This document shows, piece by piece, positions 43,508 to 53,289 of a stretch of 64,000 nt of DNA. Position 1 is the stretch's first letter. Each line of letters begins with the position of its first letter. A program made the position numbers and the translations under genes. The DNA comes from Reichenbachiella agariperforans (GTDB taxonomy: Bacteria; Bacteroidota; Bacteroidia; Cytophagales; Cyclobacteriaceae): contig NZ_FRAA01000001.1 in NCBI RefSeq assembly GCF_900142205.1, forward strand, positions 1,136,601 to 1,200,600, written 5' to 3'. The notes under the pieces are model-generated. The model was not told where the DNA came from. It worked only from the letters and a program-made list of their open reading frames with translations, and ran no database searches.

Positions 43508-46333
43508 CTAGAAGCTCGTATAAGCAGACTGGCTTCTGCGATCTAGTTTCAGATCTTTGAGGAGCTGAGAATTAACTGCTATCCTGACGTAGTAGGACTG
43601 ACGTGGACCGAATGGCACCCAGTTGAAACTAAGATTCCAGCAGTGTAGATCTCTACTGACGTTAATCCTTGTCACTGTAAATTCCTTTTCCTCCAGATCA
43701 TAACCAGAGTTAAAATTGATCCGAGTCTTGTCTGTGATACTCAGTGATCCATTGAAATTCAACGTCTGAGTAATGATAAAATCTTCAAAACCTGTTTTTC
43801 GATAATTGAGCGAATAATTCACATTCAAACTCCATGGCACATCAAATGGCACATACATATTTGGATCATAAGAGATAAAATCATCCACATTGCCCGCTTC
43901 GAAATTCTCATCCTCATTGAACATCCCACTATTATTCCCAAATGGATCATTTGCATTCGGGTCTTGAGCGGGGTCTTTACCATTAGATTTAGCGCTCTTA
44001 GGTTGTAGTTTCAAACCCACCGACATACTCGTTCGCGTCATCTGCCCTAGACCCTGCCCGTTGTTCCAGGCGAACTTATCGATCTGTCTCTGATGATATG
44101 TCTCACCACTAGTAGTCTCTTGCACACTATCTAAGACATACACATAAGGGTCGATCGTCCCACTAAGACTCACATACATGGCTCCCTTAAAAAAAGAAGT
44201 CCTCGCATTCCAGTTGATATCACTTAGATTAAACGAATCAGCTAGAAAATTGTAAGCAGACGACAAAGACAGATTGTCGAATATTTTGATTTTTCTATAC
44301 TCCTCGACCGAATCGACCTTGGATTTCACTTTCATCTCTAGGTTGTTATTGAGAGAGAAAGAGACACTGGCACTCTCTCCACTAGCTGGACCTCCATAGG
44401 CAAAACCCTCATATTTAGATAGTCTACGTGTGTTTCCCTCTTCATCAATTTGCACATCTCGATAAGTCCCTTTAGAGGGATCCCCAAAATCAGGACTATA
44501 GCTAAAGCCTACATTTGGTGTCATCACATGACGTATCGCCTTGATTTTATCACTCCTAAAATTGTACATACCATACAAACGCGTCGACATGGATGCTCCA
44601 GAACTCCACCATCCCGCCCTAGAAAACTGACTCAATGTATCAACTTGTACCCCCTCCAAAACAGGGTCATACTCGTACTTGAGTTCATTAGGGTACCACA
44701 CCTCAGTATAGTTAAAACTCGGACTGACCGTAAAATACTTCAGCATGTTAAAAGAAGTAGAGACAGGGATTTGATGCCTAGCCCCCATTTTTGCTCGACT
44801 AAATAGCAATGGAAAATTATCACTGTTAAAACTTAAAATTTCATCAGAGGCGACGTTAGAATTCACCACATAACTCGGAATAGAGACTGGAGAATTGCTC
44901 ATCTCATTTTTAGCAGATAGCCTATAGGTAAATCCGAGTTTTCCGAGTGCATTGTTTTTCCAATTCCCTACATTCTTAAATGGTTGAATTCTAGAGGCAT
45001 TGAAACTAATTTCTGGCAAAGTAACACTGGCGACTCCTGTACTTATGTTTTGACTTTGTCGTGCGTTTACAGTCAGGTTAAAAGGCGTTCCTTGAAAGGT
45101 CTTAGAGTAAGAAATATTAGAGTTGAATTGAGCATTGATACTATTGGTATAGTCATAGCCCACATTGTTGGCATTGGCACTATAGGTAGTCGTACCTCCA
45201 GACACAGAAGCCGAAAACCGAGAAGTACCATAAGACTGTGGAGAATGACTCCAATTGACCCATACATCCTTCGAAAAAGAATCATCTTCGAAAGTAGGAC
45301 TCACTGTCTTATTGTACCGCACTCCTAGATTACCCGAGTAGCGGTAGCGTTTCTTATAGGTAGAAGCACCGTTCAGCCCATAGCTACCATTCGTGTAGAT
45401 ATCACCAGTCAATTTGAGATCAACATACTCACTGATATCAAAATAATATCCACCACCCCTCACAAAGAAGCCTCGATTGTTGTCCTCCCCATAACTAGGA
45501 AATATAATCCCAGAAGCCTTCTCCCTAGGAGATGGAAACATCCCAAACGGAAAACCAATGGGCGTAGGAATCTCCCCAAAATAGATATTGAAAGGACCCG
45601 ACAGTACCCTGTCATTAGGTATCACTTTCAGTTTTTTTGCCTTGATATAGTAGTGAGGGTGCTCCAGATTACAGGTGGTATATTTGGCATCACGGATAAA
45701 CATCTCATCACGCTCGTTCTTCTTGACTCGTTCTCCGTGCATAAAGGCGCCATCTTGCTCTGTGATGATCCCGTTGATCAAAGCCTTTTTGGTCTTGAAG
45801 TTATAGATCATGTCATCTGTGACATAGCTATCGCTCCCTTCGGTAAAAACTGGTTTCCCTACTTTCTTACCTGCTGAGTCCAATACATAATTGGCCTGTA
45901 TCGTATTGCCCACCCAGTCCATCTCTACCCGCTCACCAGTCAAGCCTATATTTCCATACTCGATACTTCCCTCTCCATATAGGTACATTTTTTGATTGGT
46001 CAGATCAAAATAAATCGAATCCTTGGCTTTGTAGTCCACAGTAGTCTCGACGGCATTCTTAGTTTTCTTCTTGGGCACTAGTGTAGAGTCTCCTTGGAGG
46101 ATAGGAGAATCAGGGCTCAAAAGCGATATGATAGAATCTGGTAAAAAAGAGCGATATTCCGCATAGGAATTTAGAGAATCGATATACCCGTTTTGGATCA
46201 GAAAAGTCACTTTATCAAGGACTTCTGCTGTATCGATTTCAACATTTTGAGAGAACCCTTTTGCCCCTGCTACGATGAATAAAAAGCATAAAAACAGGCG
46301 TTTTATATTGGGCACTAGGATTTTCAGTTTCAA
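43508..46333 (-). CDS. lptD: LptD-like LPS assembly outer membrane protein
   Basis: This 941-residue protein has a signal peptide (about 1-28, GAKGFSQ), an OstA-like periplasmic domain (about 90-230, with VDYKAKDSIYFDLTNQKMYLYGEGSIEYG in parts such as LYGEGSIEYG) and a very large barrel region rich in alternating aromatic strands. It also has the PIGFPFGMFPSPR stretch typical of Bacteroidota LptD. It inserts lipopolysaccharide into the outer leaflet. LptE is not adjacent. It is divergent from the amidase gene (54 bp apart), and the neighbouring MCE gene is also an envelope lipid gene. Confidence 0.85.
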   Translation of the reverse strand: MKLKILVPNIKRLFLCFLFIVAGAKGFSQNVEIDTAEVLDKVTFLIQNGYIDSLNSYAEYRSFLPDSIISLLSPDSPILQGDSTLVPKKKTKNAVETTVDYKAKDSIYFDLTNQKMYLYGEGSIEYGNIGLTGERVEMDWVGNTIQANYVLDSAGKKVGKPVFTEGSDSYVTDDMIYNFKTKKALINGIITEQDGAFMHGERVKKNERDEMFIRDAKYTTCNLEHPHYYIKAKKLKVIPNDRVLSGPFNIYFGEIPTPIGFPFGMFPSPREKASGIIFPSYGEDNNRGFFVRGGGYYFDISEYVDLKLTGDIYTNGSYGLNGASTYKKRYRYSGNLGVRYNKTVSPTFEDDSFSKDVWVNWSHSPQSYGTSRFSASVSGGTTTYSANANNVGYDYTNSINAQFNSNISYSKTFQGTPFNLTVNARQSQNISTGVASVTLPEISFNASRIQPFKNVGNWKNNALGKLGFTYRLSAKNEMSNSPVSIPSYVVNSNVASDEILSFNSDNFPLLFSRAKMGARHQIPVSTSFNMLKYFTVSPSFNYTEVWYPNELKYEYDPVLEGVQVDTLSQFSRAGWWSSGASMSTRLYGMYNFRSDKIKAIRHVMTPNVGFSYSPDFGDPSKGTYRDVQIDEEGNTRRLSKYEGFAYGGPASGESASVSFSLNNNLEMKVKSKVDSVEEYRKIKIFDNLSLSSAYNFLADSFNLSDINWNARTSFFKGAMYVSLSGTIDPYVYVLDSVQETTSGETYHQRQIDKFAWNNGQGLGQMTRTSMSVGLKLQPKSAKSNGKDPAQDPNANDPFGNNSGMFNEDENFEAGNVDDFISYDPNMYVPFDVPWSLNVNYSLNYRKTGFEDFIITQTLNFNGSLSITDKTRINFNSGYDLEEKEFTVTRINVSRDLHCWNLSFNWVPFGPRQSYYVRIAVNSQLLKDLKLDRRSQSAYTSF

Positions 46334-46387
46334 TTAAAAATATACATTTTTGTACAAAAATATCGCCAATAAAGTTCTAAACAACTC

Positions 46388-47176
46388 TTGATGAAAAATA
46401 TTTTAGTTATTGTCTTCTTTGCGCTTGGCATATTATTCGCCTCTTTTAACAATACAGGGGTTAAGGATTATAAGGTCAAAAAAATCGTCATAGACGCAGG
46501 CCACGGTGGAAAAGATCAAGGCACCTCTGGTGACTTTTCTCTAGAAAAAGATATCGCACTGAGCATCGCGCTAGAGACGGGCAAGATAATCAACGAATAC
46601 TTACCAGATGTAGAAGTTATATATACTCGTGCAGACGACAGTTTCCCGACACTTTACGAACGAGCAGACTTAGCTAATAACAACCACGCAGATCTCTTTA
46701 TCTCTATTCATTGTAATTCTGCACCCTACAGCGAAACCGTCCATGGTACAGAAACCTATATCATGGGGTTACACAAATCGGATGAAAACTTCGAAGTAGC
46801 GATGCGGGAGAACTCCGTAATTACCATGGAAGATAATGCCGAAGCGCACTACGAAGGTTTCGATCCCAACTCTCCAGAGTCCTACATCCTATTCTCTCTA
46901 TATCAGAGTGCCTACCAATCCAACAGCCTCGAATTAGCTCAAAATGTGGAAGACCAATTCAAAAACCGAGTAGGTCGTAGGAGTCGTGGTGTGAAATCTG
47001 CTGGATTTTTAGTACTTTGGAAAACCAGTATGCCGAGCATATTGATAGAAACAGGTTTCCTCAGTAATGCAAAAGAAGAAAAAGACCTCAACGATAAACT
47101 TCAACAAACGTATATTGCATCAGGAATCTTTAGAGCATTTAGAGATTACAAAAACGAACTAGAATCAAAAAATTAA
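46388..47176 (+). CDS. N-acetylmuramoyl-L-alanine amidase (AmiC-type, Amidase_3)
   Basis: The 262-residue protein has an N-terminal signal or anchor (about 1-20), then IVIDAGHGGKDQG (Zn-binding His), YTRADDSFPTLYERADLANN, ADLFISIHCNSA (second His) and PSILIETGFLSNAKEE (catalytic Glu). It cleaves the bond between N-acetylmuramic acid and L-alanine in peptidoglycan, working in cell separation. There is no LysM or AMIN domain. The MCE-family gene follows after 8 bp, forming a common Bacteroidota pair. Confidence 0.93.
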   Translation: MMKNILVIVFFALGILFASFNNTGVKDYKVKKIVIDAGHGGKDQGTSGDFSLEKDIALSIALETGKIINEYLPDVEVIYTRADDSFPTLYERADLANNNHADLFISIHCNSAPYSETVHGTETYIMGLHKSDENFEVAMRENSVITMEDNAEAHYEGFDPNSPESYILFSLYQSAYQSNSLELAQNVEDQFKNRVGRRSRGVKSAGFLVLWKTSMPSILIETGFLSNAKEEKDLNDKLQQTYIASGIFRAFRDYKNELESKN

Positions 47177-47184
47177 TCCCAACT

Positions 47185-48129
47185 GTGACCAAAGAGCTAA
47201 AAGTCGGTCTATTCACCGCTATTTCAGGAGCAATATTGTATTTCGGTTTCAACTTTCTAAAGGGCGTCAACTTCTTTAGCAACACGCAACAATTCTATGC
47301 CATCTATGAAAACATCGATGGGCTCAACGTGTCCAATCCTGTCATTGTCAACGGCTTTGCTGTCGGACGAGTCAGTGGGATAGAAATTCTCCAAAACCAA
47401 AACAACAAAATCATAGTCGAAATTGACATCAAAGGCAATTTGACCGTGGGCAAAGGTTCCTCTGCAGTGCTGATGAATAGCGATTTTCTAGGTAGCAAAT
47501 CGATTCTTTTGGACATCAAAAACATCGCCCAACCACTAGAAAGTGGCGACACCATACAAGGAGAAGTCGACTTAGGACTGGCAGCTATCCTCAACAGTGC
47601 CGAACCTATCACCGAAGACATTGGAGTCATGATCAGTAACCTCAGTGAGGTGATGGCTGGAATGAAAGGAACAGGAGAACAAATCAAAAGCACCCTAAGA
47701 AACCTAGATGTCACCGTGTCTAATGTCAATACGCTGGTTGTCGAAAACAACAATCATCTAAGAAGAACCTTTGATAACCTCAACGGGCTACTCAAAAATG
47801 TAGACACGAAAATTTCTCAACTTGGACCTTTGATGAGTTCTGCAGATAGCACACTAAACAAGATCAACAGATTGGAATTAGAAAAAGCTGTCAACAGTCT
47901 CAACATGACACTATCACAACTCGAAACGACCGTCACAGACCTAAACAATGGCAAAGGTTCTTTAGGGAAACTACTCAACGAAGACTCCCTATACACCAAT
48001 TTGAATCAGGCGATACTCGACCTAGATGAGCTACTCATACATTTCGATGACAACCCAAAACACTTCTTAGGCCCACTAGGACAGTCATCTAAGAAAATAG
48101 CAAGAGACCGTGAAAAATCGTCTGAATAA
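47185..48129 (+). CDS. MlaD/MCE-family lipid transport protein
   Basis: A 314-residue protein starting with a GTG at 47185: one N-terminal membrane helix (about 8-24), an MCE domain (about 38-118, with NIDGLNVSNPVIVNGFAVGRVSGI in part, VGKGSSAVLMNSDFLGSKSI) and a long coiled-coil C-terminal region (about 150-290). MCE proteins form hexameric rings or needles that carry phospholipids between membranes. The partners MlaE and MlaF are not in the window. The GTG choice is supported by its spacing from the amidase stop. Confidence 0.85.
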   Translation: MTKELKVGLFTAISGAILYFGFNFLKGVNFFSNTQQFYAIYENIDGLNVSNPVIVNGFAVGRVSGIEILQNQNNKIIVEIDIKGNLTVGKGSSAVLMNSDFLGSKSILLDIKNIAQPLESGDTIQGEVDLGLAAILNSAEPITEDIGVMISNLSEVMAGMKGTGEQIKSTLRNLDVTVSNVNTLVVENNNHLRRTFDNLNGLLKNVDTKISQLGPLMSSADSTLNKINRLELEKAVNSLNMTLSQLETTVTDLNNGKGSLGKLLNEDSLYTNLNQAILDLDELLIHFDDNPKHFLGPLGQSSKKIARDREKSSE

Positions 48130-48181
48130 AACCAGAAGATTTTTCGATATGACGCACTTCATTTTGAGTCACAAAGCTTTT

Positions 48182-48224
48182 GTATGACGAATTTATCTCC
48201 TAATTTGAGATAAATTCGTCATAC
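48182..48224. repeat. Perfect 18-bp inverted repeat before the TPR gene
   Basis: GTATGACGAATTTATCTC (48182-48199) and its exact complement (48207-48224) are separated by 7 bases. The right arm ends five bases before the ATG of the TPR protein. No U-run follows. It could terminate the MCE transcript, hide the start of the next gene, or bind a regulator. Confidence 0.75.
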
Positions 48225-48229
48225 CCAAT

Positions 48230-49696
48230 ATGTCTTCACTAATTGCGTGCCTGTTCTTATTGATCAGCGGTTTCATAGACCTTCATGCCCCAGTATCACA
48301 AAGTGACAGCTTGCAAATCCAATTAGACACAACCACCATCCCTCAGCAAAAAGCAAGCGTCTTATTAACTTTAGCGCGGACTCAACAAGAAAGCAACCCT
48401 CAACTGGCCATTCAACACTACGAAGAAGTTCTGCTACTGGCCCAAGAAATGGGGGACAACAACCTCATCGTGTCAACTTACAATGAGATAGGTGCAGCAT
48501 GGTATTTTGATGGTGATTTGCAAAACTCTATGAAGTACTACTTTATGGCGCTCGATGGGTTAAAAGATATCGAAAGTAACTATAGTCAGTTCTGCAAAAT
48601 CTACAACAACATTGCTTGGAACTTTCAGAAGCAAAAGGACTTTATCAGAGCACTAGACTACTACAATATGAGCGAAGAGTATTGTCGGCGTTCTAGTCAA
48701 TCCGCCTATGTAGCACACATACTCAACAACAAAGGAGTCGTCTACAAAGATCTAAAACAATATGACAAAGCTCTTTCCCTTCTCCAACAATCCTTAGAAA
48801 TCAATCGCCAGAATGAAGACATCAAAAAAGAGCTATTCAACATCAACAACATTGGTGTCATCTATTTGGAACTAGGTAATTACAAAGAAGCCGACCAGTA
48901 CTTCCTTGAAGCCCTAAGAAGCAATATGGAACGAAATGATCACTACGAAGCGACCCATAATATGACAAATTTAGGCCAGTCCTACTATCTACAAGGAAGA
49001 TACAAAGAAGCCGAAGATACCCTAAAACATGCCCTAAAACTATCCGAAGTAAACCGATCTACAGACCAAAAACACGAAGCACTGGACTACCTCTACCAGG
49101 TCAAACGAGAACAAAAAGACTACAAAGAAGCCCTCACTTACTACACTCAATACCATGCACTAGAGGACAGCCTCTATAAACATGGACAATATACCGATCT
49201 CATAGAACTAGAAGCCAAATACAAAGTGGCACAAAAGGAACGAGTCATCCAAGAGTCAAATAACCAATTGCTAAGGCAGCGCTATCTCAATACAATGTTT
49301 TTATCTGCGCTAATATTCGCGCTACTACTGATAGGAGTATTGATATGGATATATAGTACAAAAAAACGAAACGAAAGAAAACTCATTTCGCTCAACAAAG
49401 AGATCGATGCTCAGAACGAAAAAATACAATCCATCAACCATAATCTAGAACAAACCATAAACAAACGAACCAAGCAGATCCAAGAACAAAACAATCAACT
49501 CAGAGAGTTCGCATTTATGAACTCTCACAACATACGCAGGCCTCTATCCAACGTCCTCGGTCTACTCGCCCTTCTGGAAGACGAAAACGATCCCGAAAAA
49601 ATCAAAGAGCTCGTTTTTCTAGCCAACCAAACTGCCTCTGAGATGGATCAAATCATCCAAGACGTCAACATCCAACTGAAAGAAGGCGAACTATAA
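48230..49696 (+). CDS. TPR signalling protein with membrane helix and HisKA-like tail, no ATPase
   Basis: The 488-residue protein has a signal peptide, about six TPR repeats (residues 45-315, e.g. AIQHYEEVLLLAQEMGD and EALDYLYQVKREQKDYKEAL in part), a membrane helix (about 352-374), a coiled coil (375-425) and a dimerisation-like segment with NSHNIRRPLSNVLGLLALLE, which resembles a histidine kinase H-box. The chain ends 40 residues later, without the N, G1 or G2 boxes of an ATPase domain. It therefore may be a kinase-like receptor acting with another protein, or a truncated kinase. The gene is intact with no frameshift visible downstream. Confidence 0.8.
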   Translation: MSSLIACLFLLISGFIDLHAPVSQSDSLQIQLDTTTIPQQKASVLLTLARTQQESNPQLAIQHYEEVLLLAQEMGDNNLIVSTYNEIGAAWYFDGDLQNSMKYYFMALDGLKDIESNYSQFCKIYNNIAWNFQKQKDFIRALDYYNMSEEYCRRSSQSAYVAHILNNKGVVYKDLKQYDKALSLLQQSLEINRQNEDIKKELFNINNIGVIYLELGNYKEADQYFLEALRSNMERNDHYEATHNMTNLGQSYYLQGRYKEAEDTLKHALKLSEVNRSTDQKHEALDYLYQVKREQKDYKEALTYYTQYHALEDSLYKHGQYTDLIELEAKYKVAQKERVIQESNNQLLRQRYLNTMFLSALIFALLLIGVLIWIYSTKKRNERKLISLNKEIDAQNEKIQSINHNLEQTINKRTKQIQEQNNQLREFAFMNSHNIRRPLSNVLGLLALLEDENDPEKIKELVFLANQTASEMDQIIQDVNIQLKEGEL

Positions 49697-49747
49697 ATTC
49701 CCTAACATTAGTCTGCACTCAGACTACCGCTAGTCTACTTTGCAATG

Positions 49748-49755
49748 TATATTTG
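49748..49755 (+). promoter_or_regulatory. -7 element of the hemE promoter
   Basis: TATATTTG matches TAnnTTTG and lies 20 bases before the hemE ATG. No well-spaced TTTG -33 element is evident. Confidence 0.45.
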
Positions 49756-49775
49756 CAGCAAAAACAGCATAGCAT

Positions 49776-50807
49776 ATGACGCTTCACAATGACTTATTGA
49801 TTCGTGCCGCCAAAGGTGAAAAAATAGAACGTGTACCCGTATGGCTGATGAGGCAAGCCGGCCGTATACTTCCCGAATATCGAAAAGTCCGAAATAGCGT
49901 CAGTGGTTTTATCGAACTAGCTAAGACACCTGAGCTAGCCGCAGAGGTCACGATACAACCTGTCGATCTATTAGGGGTAGATGCCGCCATTATCTTCTCG
50001 GACATTCTAGTTATCCCAGAAGCCATGGGACTACCCTATCAGATGATAGAAAAACAAGGCCCTTGGTTCGAAAATACCATTCAATCGGCCAAAGATCTCT
50101 CTAAAGTCCGCATTGCCAGCCCAGAGGAAGACCTATCCTATGTACTAGATGCGATCAAAATTGCAAAAAAAGAACTCAACGGCCGTGTGCCTTTAATCGG
50201 ATTTGCAGGAGCTCCATGGACTATCTTCTCCTACATGGTAGAGGGAGCAGGCAGCAAGACCTTCTCCAAAGCAAAAAAGATGCTCTACGCAGAACCAGAG
50301 CTATCCCACCAACTCCTAGACATGATCACTAACAGCACGATACTATACCTCAAAGCACAGATCAAGGCAGGAGCAGACCTAATTCAAATCTTTGACTCAT
50401 GGGCAGGTATATTATCTCCAGATCAGTATGATACATTTGGACTGAAGTACATCAGCAAAATCTGTGATGCCATAGACGAAGTGCCCATCACAGTCTTTGC
50501 AAAAGGAGCATTTTTCGCACGAAAACGCATGAATGAGCTCAAATGTGAAACTATCGGACTGGATTGGAACATGAGCATCTCAGCCTCTAGAAGATTGATT
50601 GGAGACAACAAGACATTGCAGGGAAACCTTGATCCATGCGTGCTATACAGCTCTGATCAGGAGATTGAAAAACACACGATCCAAATGCTTGAAGACTTTG
50701 GAGGACACAGGCACATCGCTAATTTAGGCCATGGCGTATATCCAGATATCTCTCCAGAGAAAGTAAAGGTCTTCATCGAGACCGTAAAAAACTGGAGAGC
50801 TAGTTAA
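49776..50807 (+). CDS. hemE: Uroporphyrinogen decarboxylase
   Basis: The 343-residue product has the N-terminal signature [17 protein letters not shown] and the GFAGAPWT motif ([16 protein letters not shown]), with FDSWAG and the C-terminal [14 protein letters not shown]. It converts uroporphyrinogen III to coproporphyrinogen III in haem biosynthesis, in the cytoplasm. Length is standard. It is convergent with the hybrid kinase gene and separated from the TPR gene by 79 bp with its own promoter-like element. No other haem gene is adjacent. Confidence 0.96.
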   Translation: MTLHNDLLIRAAKGEKIERVPVWLMRQAGRILPEYRKVRNSVSGFIELAKTPELAAEVTIQPVDLLGVDAAIIFSDILVIPEAMGLPYQMIEKQGPWFENTIQSAKDLSKVRIASPEEDLSYVLDAIKIAKKELNGRVPLIGFAGAPWTIFSYMVEGAGSKTFSKAKKMLYAEPELSHQLLDMITNSTILYLKAQIKAGADLIQIFDSWAGILSPDQYDTFGLKYISKICDAIDEVPITVFAKGAFFARKRMNELKCETIGLDWNMSISASRRLIGDNKTLQGNLDPCVLYSSDQEIEKHTIQMLEDFGGHRHIANLGHGVYPDISPEKVKVFIETVKNWRAS

Positions 50808-50813
50808 GTGCGA

Positions 50814-53189
50814 TTAGAGTCGCTTGACTCTACTTCTCTCTATGTGTCCTACTATTTTATTGTAAAGATCCTCGGGTTCGAATGGTTTCGTAATGAAATC
50901 ATTCATCCCGCATTCGTAGACTTTATCTCCCACGTCGAGCATCACCGATGCAGTCAGTGCTAAGATAGGCGTTTCAAGACCACCCTTTCGCAGCTCTCTA
51001 GACGCAGTATATCCATCCATTACTGGCATCTGGAGATCCATCAGTATCAAATCATATTTGACGGTCGCAGTCTTTTCTAATGATTCACGACCATTCTCTG
51101 CAACATCTACATCGATATCCCATCTCGACAGAAACTTCTTCGCCACCATCACATTTACTGGATTATCCTCCACCAAGAGAATTTTCTTACCCTTGAGTTG
51201 ATTCTTCTCTTCACTAATCTTCTCGGTCACTTTCTCTTGAATTTCACTGATTTGAAATGTCTGGGTAAAATAAAATCTCGACCCCTGCCCTTCAGTACTA
51301 AACACATTGATTTTGATATTTTGCAGATCCAAAATACGCTTGGTTATAGACAATCCTAGTCCCGTCCCGCCGTACTGTCTCGTCGTAGAGGTCGATGCCT
51401 GAGAAAAACTATCAAATATCTCTACCTGCTTATCTTTTGGAATTCCTATCCCCGAATCTTCTACGGTAAATTTGATAGACACCCGTTTCTTTGTCAACAT
51501 GATTTTGGTTAAACTAAGGGTTACTCCTCCTTCGTTCGTGAACTTGATGGCATTTCCGATGAGGTTGGTCAGAATCTGGCTCATTCTCAATCCATCACAG
51601 AGAATGTACTTAGGTATCTCATCATCTTGAATCATGTTCAGGTAGATATTCTTCTCACGTGCCTTAGGTTCCTGTGCCTTGACGATATTTTTGCACACCT
51701 CGACAATATTAGTATCTATGTATTCGAACTCAATCTTCCCAGCATCCAACTTACTATAGTCTAACACATCATTGATCAATATATGTAGGTGCTCTGCCGA
51801 AAATTTCAAAGTCTTTAGGTCATCTACGTGTTCCTCCTTTGGATCGTCCCCGATCAGATAATTGGTCAACCCGATGACAGCATTGAGTGGCGTACGTATC
51901 TCATGAGAAATCATGGACAAAAAGTCGGATTGAGATTTAGCTGCTGATTCAGCCTTTTCCTTGGCCAACTCGATCTTGCGGTTATACTTATAAAACAGGA
52001 TGATAGATTGGATAAAAAAGAATTGCTGAAACCCTAAAAAGTAAAACATCAGCGACATTTCCAAATACCCAAAATACTCCAATATACGCGTCCCTATCAC
52101 AAAAAACAGGATAGAAGAAGAGATCAAAGACAGTTTAGCCCCTTCCCTCTGCCTGAATACTGCCAAGACATAGGTCCCAAACATATAGGCAAAGCAGAAC
52201 AAGACAAACACAAAAAACGGTGTAGCCAATTCACTAAATATCCTAACGGGAAAAAACAAGGCCACTAACACACTCGCACCACAAAACACGGAGGTAAAAA
52301 ACATAAATATCCGTGAGGTTTCTTTCTGATAAAGATGATAGGAATAGAAAGAAAAAGACCAAGCAGACAAAAACATGGTTATATATTCCAGTTTTAGTGT
52401 CACCAACCAAGGCACAGTTGGCATCAGAGAATGAAAAGTATAATTACCAGTCCCTATCGTTTGATAACTATAAAACAAACAAAACAGCGAGTAGAAAAAA
52501 ATGGGTTTCTCGTGTCTACCGAATGAAAACAACACCATGAAGAATAACCCTACAAAAAACAAACTAGCCGCCATGATCAAATCATTCGCCTCCTCTCTTC
52601 TGTTTTGGGTCTGCATGATGACTTTCTCTCCCAACTCTATGGGTTCAAAAGCTCCTCCCCGTGAGTGATCGAAATTCGAAATCTGCAGGACTATGTCCAG
52701 CGTATCATTGGTGATTTTTAAATCTCTGGTGATTAACTCCCAGTGCGGATTAGATGTCGTCTCACTCTTACCTACCTGACCATTCGCTGCGATGAATTCG
52801 CCGTTGATAAATAAAATATATGCACTGTAAAAGTGAGGAATCGATATGGCTAACTCTGGTGTGACTGAATTAAGAATCACACGAACTCTTTGCGTAGCAA
52901 ATCCTGATGGCTCGATGATTCGTCCTGCGACGGTATCTCTTTTCCATAGCTTCGGAAAAAGTCGATAAACAGGATCTATCTGAGATGAATCAAAAGCACT
53001 CGGGAAGATCAGTTTATTCCAATAAAACTCCCACTCACCTTTCAGCTTCAAGGGCGCATTGTTTTGGAATTCCCAATCACGGAGATCAAGTATGCCTTGC
53101 TTTACTTCTGGCTGATCTTTTGCGACAGCAAGAGATGCCGTACAGAGGCAAAAAATAAAGAGGGTAAAAATTAGGTGGTTAACTCTCAA
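50814..53189 (-). CDS. Hybrid sensor histidine kinase, 7TM-DISM type
   Basis: This 791-residue protein has a signal peptide, a 7TMR-DISMED2-type extracellular beta domain (about 30-175), seven membrane helices (about 185-400), a coiled linker, HisKA with SHEIRTPLNAVIGL (phosphorylated His near residue 431), a HATPase domain (NLIGNAIKFTNEGG, DSGIGIPKDKQ, GGTGLGLSI) and a receiver domain (about 662-785) with LILMDLQMPVMDGY. The extracellular domain is thought to sense carbohydrates. It lacks an Hpt domain and an output domain, so it must relay to another protein. It is monocistronic on the minus strand. Confidence 0.93.
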   Translation of the reverse strand: MRVNHLIFTLFIFCLCTASLAVAKDQPEVKQGILDLRDWEFQNNAPLKLKGEWEFYWNKLIFPSAFDSSQIDPVYRLFPKLWKRDTVAGRIIEPSGFATQRVRVILNSVTPELAISIPHFYSAYILFINGEFIAANGQVGKSETTSNPHWELITRDLKITNDTLDIVLQISNFDHSRGGAFEPIELGEKVIMQTQNRREEANDLIMAASLFFVGLFFMVLFSFGRHEKPIFFYSLFCLFYSYQTIGTGNYTFHSLMPTVPWLVTLKLEYITMFLSAWSFSFYSYHLYQKETSRIFMFFTSVFCGASVLVALFFPVRIFSELATPFFVFVLFCFAYMFGTYVLAVFRQREGAKLSLISSSILFFVIGTRILEYFGYLEMSLMFYFLGFQQFFFIQSIILFYKYNRKIELAKEKAESAAKSQSDFLSMISHEIRTPLNAVIGLTNYLIGDDPKEEHVDDLKTLKFSAEHLHILINDVLDYSKLDAGKIEFEYIDTNIVEVCKNIVKAQEPKAREKNIYLNMIQDDEIPKYILCDGLRMSQILTNLIGNAIKFTNEGGVTLSLTKIMLTKKRVSIKFTVEDSGIGIPKDKQVEIFDSFSQASTSTTRQYGGTGLGLSITKRILDLQNIKINVFSTEGQGSRFYFTQTFQISEIQEKVTEKISEEKNQLKGKKILLVEDNPVNVMVAKKFLSRWDIDVDVAENGRESLEKTATVKYDLILMDLQMPVMDGYTASRELRKGGLETPILALTASVMLDVGDKVYECGMNDFITKPFEPEDLYNKIVGHIERSRVKRL

Positions 53190-53250
53190 TCTGACTTCTA
53201 ACGTTAGTGTTATGGGATAAAACTAATGAAATCAGGCGATAATAAAATAA

Positions 53251-53281
53251 ATAGAGGAGTGAAAGAACTCCACTCCTCTAT
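53251..53281 (-). terminator. Terminator of the aspartate aminotransferase gene
   Basis: ATAGAGGAGTG (53251-53261) and CACTCCTCTAT (53271-53281) form an 11-bp stem with a 9-base loop, nine bases past the stop on the minus strand and followed by a U-rich stretch. Confidence 0.85.
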
Positions 53282-53289
53282 CAAAATGA

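Noticed and set aside
47304..47753. 149-codon open frame antisense to the MCE gene
   Set aside because: Shadow frame of an intact MCE domain; no independent evidence for a gene.
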